A DNA stretch of 64,000 nt from Leptoclinus maculatus (taxonomy: Eukaryota; Chordata; Actinopteri; Perciformes; Stichaeidae), in assembly GCA_032191485.1 (NCBI GenBank), contig JAVDOI010000009.1, positions 19,828,343 through 19,892,342 on the forward strand, in the 5' to 3' direction. Each line of letters opens with the position of its first letter. Position 1 is the first letter of the stretch. The notes below the pieces were generated by a model, which saw only the letters and a program-made list of their open reading frames with translations, had not been told where the DNA came from and did not search any database. Below, one piece after another: positions 48,145-57,529 of the stretch. Both the position numbers and the translations under genes were made by a program.

Positions 48145-48560
48145 CAGAAGGTCCTCAGGCTGGCAATGTCAATCAGTCTTTCTGTCCCAAACTGTTCAGA
48201 TTGATTTGAAATTTGCTTTGGACATTCATAGCCCTGATGCCAATAATTACATTTTTCTGCGAACAGGAGTTTTTTCATGTGTTTCAGGCGGAAATGCCTC
48301 AGAGTCAAAACAGCCACAGCCTGCTGAGCTTGGAGTGGCTGCCGCTGCACTGGTCTTTTCGGCATTAGAGAATATTTCTTGTGAATTTGATGACTCCCCT
48401 GACCTTTCATCAGGTACCTCTTTATGACCAACACTTATTTTGAGGGTGTCATCGAGACAAGTGCTGTAAATATTCATGGTCCCAGAGGTTGATCATATCT
48501 TCAGTGACTCCCTGACCATTCAAGAGGTGACATTCTCAGGTCAAAGCTCTACTTGTACAG
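48145..48560 (-). repeat. Diverged copy of the 'TCCAGACTGAAATATCTC' family, interrupted
   Basis: Two pieces belong to this family: about 48165-48235 (GTCCCAAACTGTTCAGATTG and TTTGCTTTGGACATTCATAG) and about 48425-48560 (ATTCATGGTCCCAGAGGTTG, then TGACTCCCTGACCATTCAAG). Between them lies a segment of different texture at 48270-48420 that is listed separately. Confidence 0.45.
48287..48415 (+). other. Exon-like segment, unrecognised
   Basis: A 129-bp segment lies between TTTTTTCATGTGTTTCAG and a GT dinucleotide. In one plus-strand frame it reads GNASESKQPQPAELGVAAAA and then LVFSALENISCEFDDSPDLS without a stop. The minus strand is also open (Ser/Ala-rich). The acceptor side is good, with a pyrimidine tract, but the donor (GTACCT) is weak. 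I recognise no protein. It could be an isolated exon, a repeat insert, or chance. Confidence 0.2.
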
Positions 48561-49320
48561 AACAAAACATGTAATGGGTGGATTCATTCTGCCCAGAGGT
48601 CGAACCCTTTCCATTGTAAACATTCCATTAAGGTTCGAGTTCAGTTGTACTATCTTAAAATATAATCCATCATGGAATCCACTTATCAAATCCAAAGCAT
48701 TCAACATTTGACATAAAATAACTAAAACTGAACAATTCAATTTGAAATCTATAATTGTTTTTATTGAGTTCCAGACCCTAATGCATAAGATCCTACGAAT
48801 TTAGTATCCCGGGCAAACTTTCTTGTCTTCATGTGCCACTGAGCATAGACATAACGATCACATCCAAAAGTAACATTTTTTGCCGTTTGTCATTTCAAAG
48901 CAAAAGTCTGCAGCTAAAAAGTGAGAAGCTGCTAACATTACATGAATGTTTCGTACATTGCTCTTTGCTAACAAAAACAGAGTGATATTTGATAAGAGGT
49001 TCGTTAGCATTCAAGCTTAGTGAATCTAGGCATTTTGTCAACTTGGACATATTAAATGCATGCATATTAAAAAGCCTTAGCCCTGCTGATGCTTCAACAG
49101 TTGGTTGAGTTGAGATATGACTGATCCCGCTAAAGGCTCTAATTGCTGATTATTATAGCACATATAGGGGGGCTGTGTTTTTATTAGCGTGTGTACTTGC
49201 CATTACGTTAATGTCTCTTTTGTTCTGCATTTATATACTGTTGCTCACAATATATATCTGTGTGAGAGCTCACAGTGTACACATTGTCTGTGGAGCTGTG
49301 TGAGTACAGGAAGGTATTGC
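48560..49320. other. Unique AT-rich DNA, no gene seen
   Basis: No gene or repeat is recognised. Confidence 0.5.
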
Positions 49321-49329
49321 TGGTATAAA

Positions 49330-49480
49330 TCAAGTGCTGTAATTGGTCAGGAGCTATAACAACAGCAGGAGGTCCCGCCTCAGGCTGCAGCTAATTGGCC
49401 ACCTGCCGCGAAGCGTGACGCACCGTTGGTCCAAAGTAGTATTCACGTAACACCAAAGCATCAACAGGTGTGCATGTTTG
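49330..49480. promoter_or_regulatory. Inverted CCAAT boxes in a GC-richer patch
   Basis: ATTGGTC at about 49343 and ATTGGCC at about 49395 are inverted CCAAT motifs, followed by CCTGCCGCGAAGCGTGACGC. The pairing resembles a TATA-less promoter, but no exon or start is evident, and such motifs are also common inside fish DNA transposons. Confidence 0.2.
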
Positions 49481-49734
49481 TGTGTTGTAAAAGTGTGCTT
49501 TTTTCTTTTTATTCCTTGAAGTATGTACTGTGTATCCTTGTTTTACCCGCGTATTCACAAGCATAGTTTAGCAGTGTGCACATGTTTGTGTTCTTTACAC
49601 AGGTTAATTAAATGTTATTTATGGCACACTGTGGGTTGTACATTATTATTGGTTTCTTCAGTCTTTTTTTCTTCTGCAGAGCTGAGACGTAGAACGTGTA
49701 ATTTACCTTGTACTGAGCAAAAATGAAAATGAGA

Positions 49735-49945
49735 AGTGTGTGTGTATGTATGTATGTGTGTGGGGGGGAGTGTATTACTCATGTTGCGGGGACGTACATC
49801 TGTTTACACAGTCATATTGAGGGGACTTGCCTTCCTTTTTGGGGACACAATGCACATTCCCACGATGTAAATCATAACATTTTAGGGTGAAGACTTGGTT
49901 TCAGGTTTAGGATAAGGTAGGGTAATGTAGGCTCAGACTATAGGT
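49735..49945 (+). repeat. GT-rich repeat with GGGGAC motif
   Basis: A (GT)n-type start is followed by TGCGGGGACGTACATCTG, ATTGAGGGGACTTGCCTTCC and TTTTGGGGACACAATGCAC, then AAGACTTGGTTTCAGGTTTA. This is a common fish repeat in which GGGGAC recurs at about 35-bp spacing. Confidence 0.6.
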
Positions 49946-50089
49946 GTTCTGGGCTGATTCAACCACCATTCACCTCTCCCAACAATGGGAAGGGAAATCT
50001 GGTCAAGTACATTGGTCAGTACTGATGTTTAGCCCATATTATCTGGTAATGTGAGGGGTTTACAGATCCAGTCTCAAACCTCAAGTACC

Positions 50090-50710
50090 TTTCACAGACT
50101 CAGAGCCGCCCCAATAATTTCAAACATGTTTGATATTTAGGAGTTAAAGTCTGAACGATAACGTCACTTCTTTCCAAACGGAACCATAATAGCCAATGAG
50201 AGAGACAAGCCGAAGCAGCTGACGGTGTTTCCAAGCTATGGTAAAGTTCTAGCCTTTGAGGCTAACCTTAGCTAGCATACTACTGTTGACAGATATTAAA
50301 ACTGACTGAAGTTCAAATCTCACCTCAAGTTCTCGCTGAAGAATTGAGAACCTGTGTTGACCGTGTCTCCCAAGCCTTTTTCTCATCCAGGCTCTTATAG
50401 CCTTCTGCTTCTGCTTTTATTTTCTCAATGCAAAGAATTTCTACAGCAAGTTCTAGAACCAACGCTTCCCCATTGGATCACGTGACAGAGATCACTTGAG
50501 GCAGCTCATTGTCCTCTGGCATAATAATCTTAATACTATCCTGTAGTCTGTGGTGCGCCATAATTTGCTAATCTTAAAGTGTGTGCATGTTTGAGATTAG
50601 AGACATAAAGATCTGTGAAGATTCTCCTTATGTGTCATGCAACCAGATTTTAAAAAATCAGTTAAGATTTTAAAACTCCTGTAGTCAGACCCCGCTTTAG
50701 CCAATGTAAT
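50090..50710. repeat. Probable dispersed DNA repeat
   Basis: Diverged inverted similarity exists between the left part (GATATTTAGGAGTTAAAGTC near 50130) and the right part (TAAGATTTTAAAACTCCTGT near 50664, read in reverse), as in a miniature inverted-repeat element. Internal strings such as CATAAAGATCTGTGAAGATT and TATGTGTCATGCAACCAG also look familiar from fish repeats. No transposase frame is present. Confidence 0.4.
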
Positions 50711-50714
50711 GTCC

Positions 50715-51365
50715 TCTAAAGTGATGGAAAAAACGCTGTGTGTGTACGTCTAAAGCCTCAGATAAAACAAAATGATGAATATCCTTACCGAATGTCAAAC
50801 TTGAAAGGGCTTTTCAAACGTTCTAAGTAATAATAGTATAATAATACCACAGGTGAGACAGAATTTACCAATTGTCAACCAGTGAAACTAAAGTACCACT
50901 ACAACATTTATACTCTGTGTGGGTTTTTCCTTGCAAAAATGTTAATTTCCTCAAAGTTCTCCATTTCCTCCGCACATCCAAGTAGGAAGAAAATGTTGGA
51001 TGTGCATGTACAGGCAAAAACCTGCCGCACGGAACCCCCACGAGGGGACGTGTATGATGTTGCGATGCCACTTTGGCCATGCTGACACTTGTGACCCTCG
51101 CCTTAATCACGCATTAATGTAATATTTTTACTCTCTCCGCCATGAAGACATGTGTGAACGATTACAATTCCCGAAACAGTGTGTTGTGTTACCAGAACAT
51201 GATTCAAATTGTGGGCCAGGTAAACTTATGTTATGATGACGTGAATGTGGGTACCTTAAACAAAAAAATACCGAACACTTAAACGTTACCACAATCGTCA
51301 CATACATACAGGTACATACATGAAATTGGAACTTTGGATTCAAACCAACCCAGCAGCACCTGTGA
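50715..51365. other. Unique DNA, no gene seen
   Basis: The overlapping frames on both strands at 50865-51110 have no recognisable domain. Confidence 0.45.
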
Positions 51366-51369
51366 GTAA

Positions 51370-51487
51370 CTTGAGGTTCAGTGTGTCTTTCAAGGTAATT
51401 TCGATATGCGGACAGGAGCCGGGATCGATCCGCCAACCTTGTGATTAAAGGATGACCCGCTCTACCCACTTAAGACACAGCCACTCC
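51370..51487 (-). mobile_element. tRNA-derived SINE, head portion only
   Basis: Read on the minus strand from 51487, AGTGGCTGTGTCTTAAGTGG and GTAGAGCGGGTC (A-box side) lead to a B box GGCGGATCGATCCC at 51434-51421 and then GGCTCCTGTCC. This matches the head of the plus-strand SINE at 41.48 kb. The 3' tail with the CGCTATATAA motif is missing. Confidence 0.7.
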
Positions 51488-51489
51488 CA

Positions 51490-51620
51490 CAAAAATGAAA
51501 TAGTATAATAACAAGTAACGTAACTAATACTTTTGATACCAAGTAATATGTAAAGTCATACTATTACTTTTCCAAGGAGTAATATGAAAAGTAACTCATT
51601 ACCCTTCCTTGCCCAAGACT
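51490..51620. repeat. 'GTAACTAATACT / AAGTAACTCATTAC' repeat
   Basis: Repeated TAATACTTTTG, GTAATATGTAAAG, TATTACTTTT and AGTAACTCATTACCC strings form a short repeat resembling a fish family built on AGTAACTAGTTACTTTT. Confidence 0.45.
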
Positions 51621-51905
51621 GGTCATGATGTCCATTTAAAGAATACTTTCATATATGTCAGGGACACACTTGGACTATTGTAAATGTGTACTCGGAATGA
51701 GTACGGAATGAAATGATTGATCTGCCAACTACTTTTCTGCTGAGTTGATTATTCTAAACTATTCAGTTCCGTCACAAATCAAATTGACAATTTTATTTTA
51801 GTTAATTTAATTTCGACAAGCTGTAGGCTGTAAGCTTACATTGTACAATGCATTACAAAACAAAATCAAATATGGTACCTTTTAAATAACTATATTGTAG
51901 TAGAA

Positions 51906-52982
51906 CAGGGGTATTCAATTAAAATTCAGCGAGGTCCAGTTAGAGAGAATTTCCTCATGCAAAGGTCCGTAATGTCAAAATAAAGTCTAACCTACACTAT
52001 GATTTAGTCTTTTATATATTGAAGTAGCCAACAGTTGTATTAACGTCTGTATGTAGTCAACAACTGACTGTTAAATCAAATGATGAAAGTTAAATTGAAT
52101 AATATCTCAACAATATTTATTAATAAATACTCTAATAATAAATAAATGTAAGTAAAGGGATGCATTTAAGAATAAAATACATCACAGAAAGCCTTTGAAA
52201 AATGCCCTGCAGCTTTCAATTCAGTTCATTTAGAAGTGGAGTCAACCAAGAAAACCATCATATTATATTTTTCTCCTCTTCTAAAAAGAGAAATGTGTGT
52301 TCAGGGACTTTATCTGTGGTTATTAAACCACTTGTTTCAGCTCTACTCCTCTCTGTTAACATCTTTGTTGGACAGTGAATTCATGTGTTAGGATTCTGAT
52401 CACATTGGGCTCTGAGATTCTTCATTTTGGATGTGAGTTGGTTTGCTCAAAAGAGTTGTGCTTTCTCTCGTAGTTGCGCTTCACATTGCTGCTTTTAATA
52501 TTCGTCACGGTCTCTGAACATATGAGACATGCTGGTTTTAAACTGTCCATGTTAAGAATGAAAATACAAGAGTCTGTCCATTCTTGGTTAAAGGCTCTGG
52601 TCTCTGTCCACATTCCTCTTTTTGGAGAACGCCATGTGAAATAACTTCTCTGACGCACGTAATGCTCCTGTTGGGTCACTCTCCTCGTCTCTCTCCCATG
52701 TGTGTGTAAATCTCACTTGAGTTGCGATGCAAATCAGAATACACATATTCGATTGGCTGAGTAGCATCACATGATGTGATTTACAATGCATGTAATTGGT
52801 CGGTGTGTTTCCTAGATGCTGAAATTGTGCCGTAAAGGCTAGAAAAGCTGCGCCGGTTCAAATAGAAGCGCTCCGTCAAAATGTAATAATTCTCAATTAT
52901 CTATCGGTTGTAGGTCCAGGGTCCAGATGCAACGGTGTCTGGGTCCGGACACGGAATGCGGTCCGCCTATTTGTGACCCCTG
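51906..52982 (-). mobile_element. hAT transposon with intact ends and 8-bp target duplication, internally deleted
   Basis: The left end is CAGGGGTATTCAATT (51906) and the right end is TTTGTGACCCCTG (to 52982); CAGGGGT..CAA is the inverted terminal repeat. The flanks TAGTAGAA (51898-51905) and TAGTAGAG (52983-52990) form an 8-bp target duplication with one mismatch, as expected for hAT. The inner strings GAGGTCCAGTTAGAGAGAAT and GGTCCGGACACGG are diverged inverted counterparts. At 1077 bp it is too short to carry a full transposase; only an N-terminal piece remains. Confidence 0.9.
52422..52679 (-). pseudogene. hAT transposase N-terminal remnant (BED finger)
   Basis: The minus-strand frame of 85 codons reads ETRAFNQEWTDSCIFIL, then KPACLICSETVT, then KSSNVKRNYERKHNSF. 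The Cys-x2-Cys and the following His (with YERKH) make a BED/zinc-finger module, and the whole matches the start of hAT proteins of the ZBED/SCAND3-like group. The DDE catalytic core and the C-terminal dimerisation domain are absent because of the internal deletion. The upstream ATG may not be the original start. Confidence 0.85.
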
Positions 52983-53104
52983 TAGTAGAGTATCAACCCT
53001 CTGTTAGCAATCAGAATCGATAGACTTTTTCGTCAAGGCAGCATAAATCGTTACAACACACCAGATCTGTGTCACTGGTCTCTCTCCATGACACTTTGTC
53101 AATA

Positions 53105-53870
53105 GTATTTCTAAAGTAGCAGGCAGACGTCTTTATGAGTGTGTTGAGCAACCGGTGGGTTACATTTTCATCAACAACATGGCTAAGCAAAAATATACAT
53201 AAACTAGCAGATCTTTTTTATGAGAATGGTCTGAGGTCATTTAATGATCTACGTATAACCTACGACTTACCTGGGTCATCATTTTTTATTTATCTACAAT
53301 TAAGCTCACCACTTAAAGCATACGGGGTACCATGGAATGATCCTTTGGGATCACATTATCTGCATTCTATCTTGAATACACAAGGCCAAACTAAGGGAGT
53401 AGTATCAAAACTGTACTCCTTCTTTTCTGTATCTTCTTACAAAGCTCTGTATATTGAACGGGTCTGGACTAAAGACCTAAACACCTGACAGGTAATGTGC
53501 AATTAGACTGCGATCACATTTGGAAAGATACAGCTGAAACCTCCAAACACCCCAATCATCAGCAGATCCATCTCATTGTTTTACATCGAACCTATCTCAC
53601 ACCTAGGAAAAGTTTTGTAATGAAAATAACTCCCATCACCAATATGTACTCTTTGTACAGAAGGACTTGCTGGTAAACACTGGCTGCAAAACAAGTTACC
53701 CCAAACCTTGACAACTAAAACAGCAATTACATTTTTTCTACATTCTTTCTTGGTACTGTATGTACCAAAAATAAAATAAAGATAACTCAAAGGTAATAGG
53801 TCTGAATATTCTGCTATTTTGGGATTGGGATACAAGCAGCAGGGAAAAAGGTAAAACTAGGAAGAAAGTG
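53105..53870 (+). pseudogene. L1/Tx1-type LINE ORF2 C-terminal relic
   Basis: The frame from 53135 reads ADLFYENGLRSFNDLRITYD, then LPGSSFFIYLQLSSPL. This resembles the segment downstream of the reverse transcriptase in L1/Tx1 ORF2 proteins (the FxxLxxxYxLPxxxFFxYLQLR block). After a stop at 53488 other frames continue with VLHRTYLTPRK (about 53579) and LCTEGLAG (about 53650), which are the next conserved blocks (VLHRTYLTPxRL, C..C near HxxxxC). The reading shifts at least twice. The polymerase core lies upstream and is not present. Confidence 0.8.
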
Positions 53871-53879
53871 AAGTGTGAT

Positions 53880-54180
53880 GAGGGAGTCGTGACAAGAGCA
53901 ACAGAATGTTTGACTCAGACATATTATGTTCATTTCCAGCTTCATATTTGTATTTTGGGTTTCTACCAGAACATTTAACTTTAATGTTCAAAAAACTCTG
54001 TTTTTCTCATATTGTCTGTCTGAATATTACTGCATTCACCTTCTGTCTTTACGTTTCTAGGCAACAGACAGGGTCCAAGTGTACTTCCTGTCAGCTGATG
54101 TCATTCACATACTCTGCAACCAGAAATAAACTGGCACACATTTAGAATGTTGACATTTAAAACTGGAAAATGGTCTATAT
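53880..54180. other. AT-rich DNA, no gene seen
   Basis: No element is recognised. Confidence 0.5.
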
Positions 54181-54410
54181 ATTGTAAGGTTGAATCCCTT
54201 TAAGAGAAACTACATTTAATCAGTTTCAAATCCTGAGCTGACAAAGTTATATGTACCACCTAATCCAATTACTTATTTACTGCAATCTAATCAGTTAACA
54301 AAAGGCCATTCTCACCTTCCCGCAGAGCAGCTAATAAAATCGAATCCATCATTTTCGCTGCATTAAGCATTAATGAATGTTTAAACTGCGGTGCGTTTAT
54401 TGGATCCAGT
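54180..54410. promoter_or_regulatory. Conserved-non-coding-element-like block
   Basis: Repeat-free, balanced sequence with closely spaced homeodomain-type cores: CCAATTACTTATTTAC, GCTAATAAAATCGAATCC and GCATTAAGCATTAATGAATG. The density of TAAT/ATTA sites within 200 bp beside a microsatellite is enhancer-like. Only cross-species alignment can confirm. Confidence 0.35.
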
Positions 54411-54444
54411 GTGTTTTGTTTTTTTCTCAGCTGTATGATTGACC

Positions 54445-54478
54445 TGTGTGTGTGTGTGTGTGTGTGTGCAGGTGTCTT

Positions 54479-54544
<66 letters not shown>
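54445..54544. repeat. (TG)n microsatellites
   Basis: Two TG tracts, 54445-54468 and 54481-54544, are separated by CAGGTGTCTTGG. Confidence 0.97.
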
Positions 54545-54546
<2 letters not shown>

Positions 54547-54549
54547 ACA

Positions 54550-55190
54550 GAAAAGAAAGAAGGAAAGAAAGTAAGACATATGGAAATTTTGTGTTTCAAT
54601 ACCTTTTGACAATGAGAAACACAATTAAAAACAGGAAGTATATTGTCTGGCATGTGTGTGTATGGAGCTCAAATATCAATGCCTCCAGTCAATTTGTGGC
54701 GCAATGATTTAATCAATGTGTAAGGACCTTCATTACTTCTCAAGCTATTTATGATACCACCATGTCACCATGTCACCTCCTCATGATACCGCACCGTGTG
54801 TTTGGGTAGACTATGTGTGTGCATAGGGTGTGTAGTAAGTTTACATCCAGAGTGTATTACAAATTGAGGAAGTGAATCGAATCAATGACATTGATCCAAC
54901 CAACGATGAGTGTGTATGTGCCCTGTTAATAGATCTTTGTGGATATATCATGAGAATAGAATATTTAATAATAGCCTACTCTTTATATACATACATAACT
55001 TATCAGCCTAAAGTTCAATTATTCAAATAAGTGCCAATAAGTTATTTAGAGCAGTTCTCTACCTATCCCTCCATAGTTCCATATCGTGCTGGATTCACAA
55101 AGCTCACCCACTTTTGATCTGAGGAAAGGTATTCTGAGGCAGCACTATCAACAAGATATTCAACAAGAATACGTCTACAGCTATGCTAGT
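54550..55190. other. Unique AT-rich DNA, no gene seen
   Basis: A GAAA-rich run lies at 54550-54575, and CACCATGTCAC is duplicated in tandem near 54759-54776. No gene is recognised. Confidence 0.5.
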
Positions 55191-55194
55191 GGCT

Positions 55195-55492
55195 CCAAGG
55201 GGCTGTGCTAAGCTATACTAAGTCCCATGTTGAAGTTAACCATTTAAGATCTTAGTTTAGCGTGTTAGCATGCTTACTAAAGCTAAATAGTACACAGTAC
55301 AGTCAGAAATCTTTGGCCTGCGGGTGACACTAGAGGAAAAGTCAAGTGTTGTAACTCCACAGTCATTAGGATTCATCCTCTGGCCACTACAGATATGTGG
55401 ACCTAATCCCATGACAGTCCATCACATTACTGTTGAGATATTTCAGTCTGGACCACAGACAGACAGACATTGCTATCCTCAGAGCCTAGCGC
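55195..55492 (+). repeat. Best copy of the 'TCCAGACTGAAATATCTC' dispersed family
   Basis: GTGTTAGCATGCTTACTAA, GACACTAGAGGAAAAGTCA, GATTCATCCTCTGG, GAGATATTTCAGTCTGGACC and CAGACAGACATTGCTATCC follow one another in the order typical of this abundant fish repeat. Other copies in this window are at 12.7 (minus), 40.25 (plus) and 48.2-48.5 kb (minus). Confidence 0.75.
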
Positions 55493-55499
55493 AGATAAA

Positions 55500-56480
55500 A
55501 ACACAGAACCAGCTATCTTGTGTGACAACCCTTGCCTTTTCCTGCCAGTTGGTCATCTGTCATGTTTTCCAAATAGCGGGTGGCAGGGGATTGTTCGGGC
55601 TAACGAGGAACTGTTCTTTGGCAGGCTTGTGGCGTTTCTCAAATTTAGACAAGGATGTTACTTCATCAATCCCCGCTGAAGGACTGTTCCAATGTTGAGG
55701 ATCCTTTGAATTCCACGAGAACCTGCTCCTAAAACACCCCAAATTCAATGCGCACAATGCATTTCCTGTTCCCCGGTTAGTAAACAGGGTAAAGAAAATG
55801 AAGAAGAAACGTGAGGGAAACTAGGGTGCAATTTAAGAGAATTGGGATGCACCAAGAGTTGTCTGCAGTTCTCTCCCTTCTCTCGAAGGGAACCCATTTG
55901 TTTTGTTTACTATGCTGTTAAGCTTATTCTTATACCTTGTTTTGCATCTTACAACACCCACACATTCATCCCTCATGCACACTAATACCATTGATTATAC
56001 TGACATCAACACCCCACATTTTAGTAATCCTCAGTCTGCTAGTTTTGTTCCATTTGGAGAAATAATCTATCTTTTGTCAAATGTTCATCATGGCGTGTCT
56101 CCTGCTTGTTGTGGTATTAAAGCTGGGGTCATAACACTTGTGTTTCCCTTATCACCCACGGCTAAAGAAGTCAACTTTGAGATATACATCTGCAATGACT
56201 TCCTACAAGGGTTATTTACAGGGAAATTGTCGTAGAAGGGAAGAATGCCAGTGGGGGGGGCAGCTATATGAGAGCATGAAAAACATTTGATGTATTTCTG
56301 TCATTTCCTTCAGCATTTGCAAGTTTGTGGAAAAAGCAAAAATCACAAAATAAATAAAGAGCTTGTTTAAAGGAAGTTTGGGAGTGTGATTAAATCAAAT
56401 GAAAAAGTATATAAAGCTCCAAACTTTCCAACTTTCTGAGTTGGTCGCACCAGCACCCTTTTGTTGTAACAGCATGGTAG
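55500..56480. other. Unique DNA, no gene recognised
   Basis: Frames at 55903-56235 (110 codons) and 55324-55698 (124 codons, overlapping the repeat) show no domain. A run of eight G lies at 56253-56260. Confidence 0.45.
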
Positions 56481-56483
56481 TAA

Positions 56484-56892
56484 TCAGTGATGGAAAGAGA
56501 CTGAGCACATTTACTGAAGGACTGTACCTAAGTACAATTTTGTTGCTACTTTCTACTCCATTACATTTCAGAAGGAAATATTGTACTTTTTTCTACACTC
56601 CATGTATTTATAGTGAGTAAATGAAAATGAAAAAAAATAGCTCCGTTGCAGACAGCTACAACATTTAAATGCAATTTACATGTTACTGCATCGATAATAA
56701 TAATCTATTATATATAGTATATAGAATATATATAGAATAATTTAACAAAGAAAGGGCCCATTTGGCTGCATAGTGAGTACTTTGACTTTATATTTGAAGT
56801 ACATTTTCTTGATTATGTACTTACGTACTTTTAGTTGTACTTCGATTTTTAATGCAGGACTTTAACCTGTAAGAGATCTTAGTACTTCTTCC
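56484..56892 (+). repeat. 'AAGTAC' dispersed repeat, copy 2
   Basis: CAGTGATGGAAAGAGACTGA, GTACCTAAGTACAATTTTG, CTACTCCATTACATTTCAGA, GGGCCCATTTGGCTGCATAG, TGCAGGACTTTAACC and GTACTTCTTCC occur in the same order as at 62.5 kb. No coding capacity. Confidence 0.8.
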
Positions 56893-56894
56893 TA

Positions 56895-57405
56895 TAGGCT
56901 CTTCATCAATAGCATTGGCTCAGTCGGTCTCTCCCTGCCTGCACTTTCATCATTAGTGGTGTCGGAGTCAGAACCTTTCCTCTCTCCCCACCATCCTCCT
57001 CATTTCTCTCCTCATTTCTCTTTTTTTTTATCTGCTTTTGGAACACGGCTAAATGGATTGTGACGTTATGTTTTCCGCCACTGCGCACATACTGTAGAAA
57101 CAAGGCACGTATACGTGCACAACACGCAATAATGCTGTGCAGCAAGTATGGTGCTGTAAAGAGCGTGAGCGCGACCCTCCCTACGCACGTGCAACTGCTC
57201 AACACTCGCTCATCTAGTTGACTTTTGAGACTTGAGAGGCAAGGATGGAATAGACAGTGGCTGATAAGTGGAAAAGTAGTACTCTTTGTACTACTGTGAA
57301 CATGTTGATAACTTTGGATGACCCCTAAGCAAATGCCACCTAAAAAGTACAACAGTAGCATGTTAGAGGTTTGAAAAGCAGCCTTGTGCCTGCTCTAGTG
57401 ACCTC
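56895..57405. other. CpG-containing patch and unique DNA, no gene seen
   Basis: 57050-57230 is richer in CpG and contains ACGTATACGTGCAC. The minus-strand 151-codon frame crossing it (56906-57361) is rich in Ser, Cys and His with no recognisable domain. Confidence 0.4.
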
Positions 57406-57409
57406 TCAT

Positions 57410-57524
57410 GACATTACAATATATATAAATAAATAGATATTTAGCATTTTTAAACGTAGGTAGATCCTTTTGACTTGGTCATTTAAAAAGTAGCTCACAA
57501 GCTGAAAAAGTGTAGGCACCCCTG
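57410..57524 (+). mobile_element. Right end of a hAT-like element
   Basis: The stretch ends with AAAAAGTAGCTCACAAGCTG, AAAAAGTGTAGG and CACCCCTG (57517-57524). This is the reverse of a CAGGGGTG terminus and is the usual right end of a fish hAT family. A matching left end was not found within a few hundred bases, so it is a fragment. Confidence 0.55.
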
Positions 57525-57529
57525 GTCTA

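Noticed and set aside
56906..57361. 151-codon minus-strand open frame
   Set aside because: No domain, and it ends in a Lys/Glu/Arg run caused by a purine-rich patch. Conservation was not testable.
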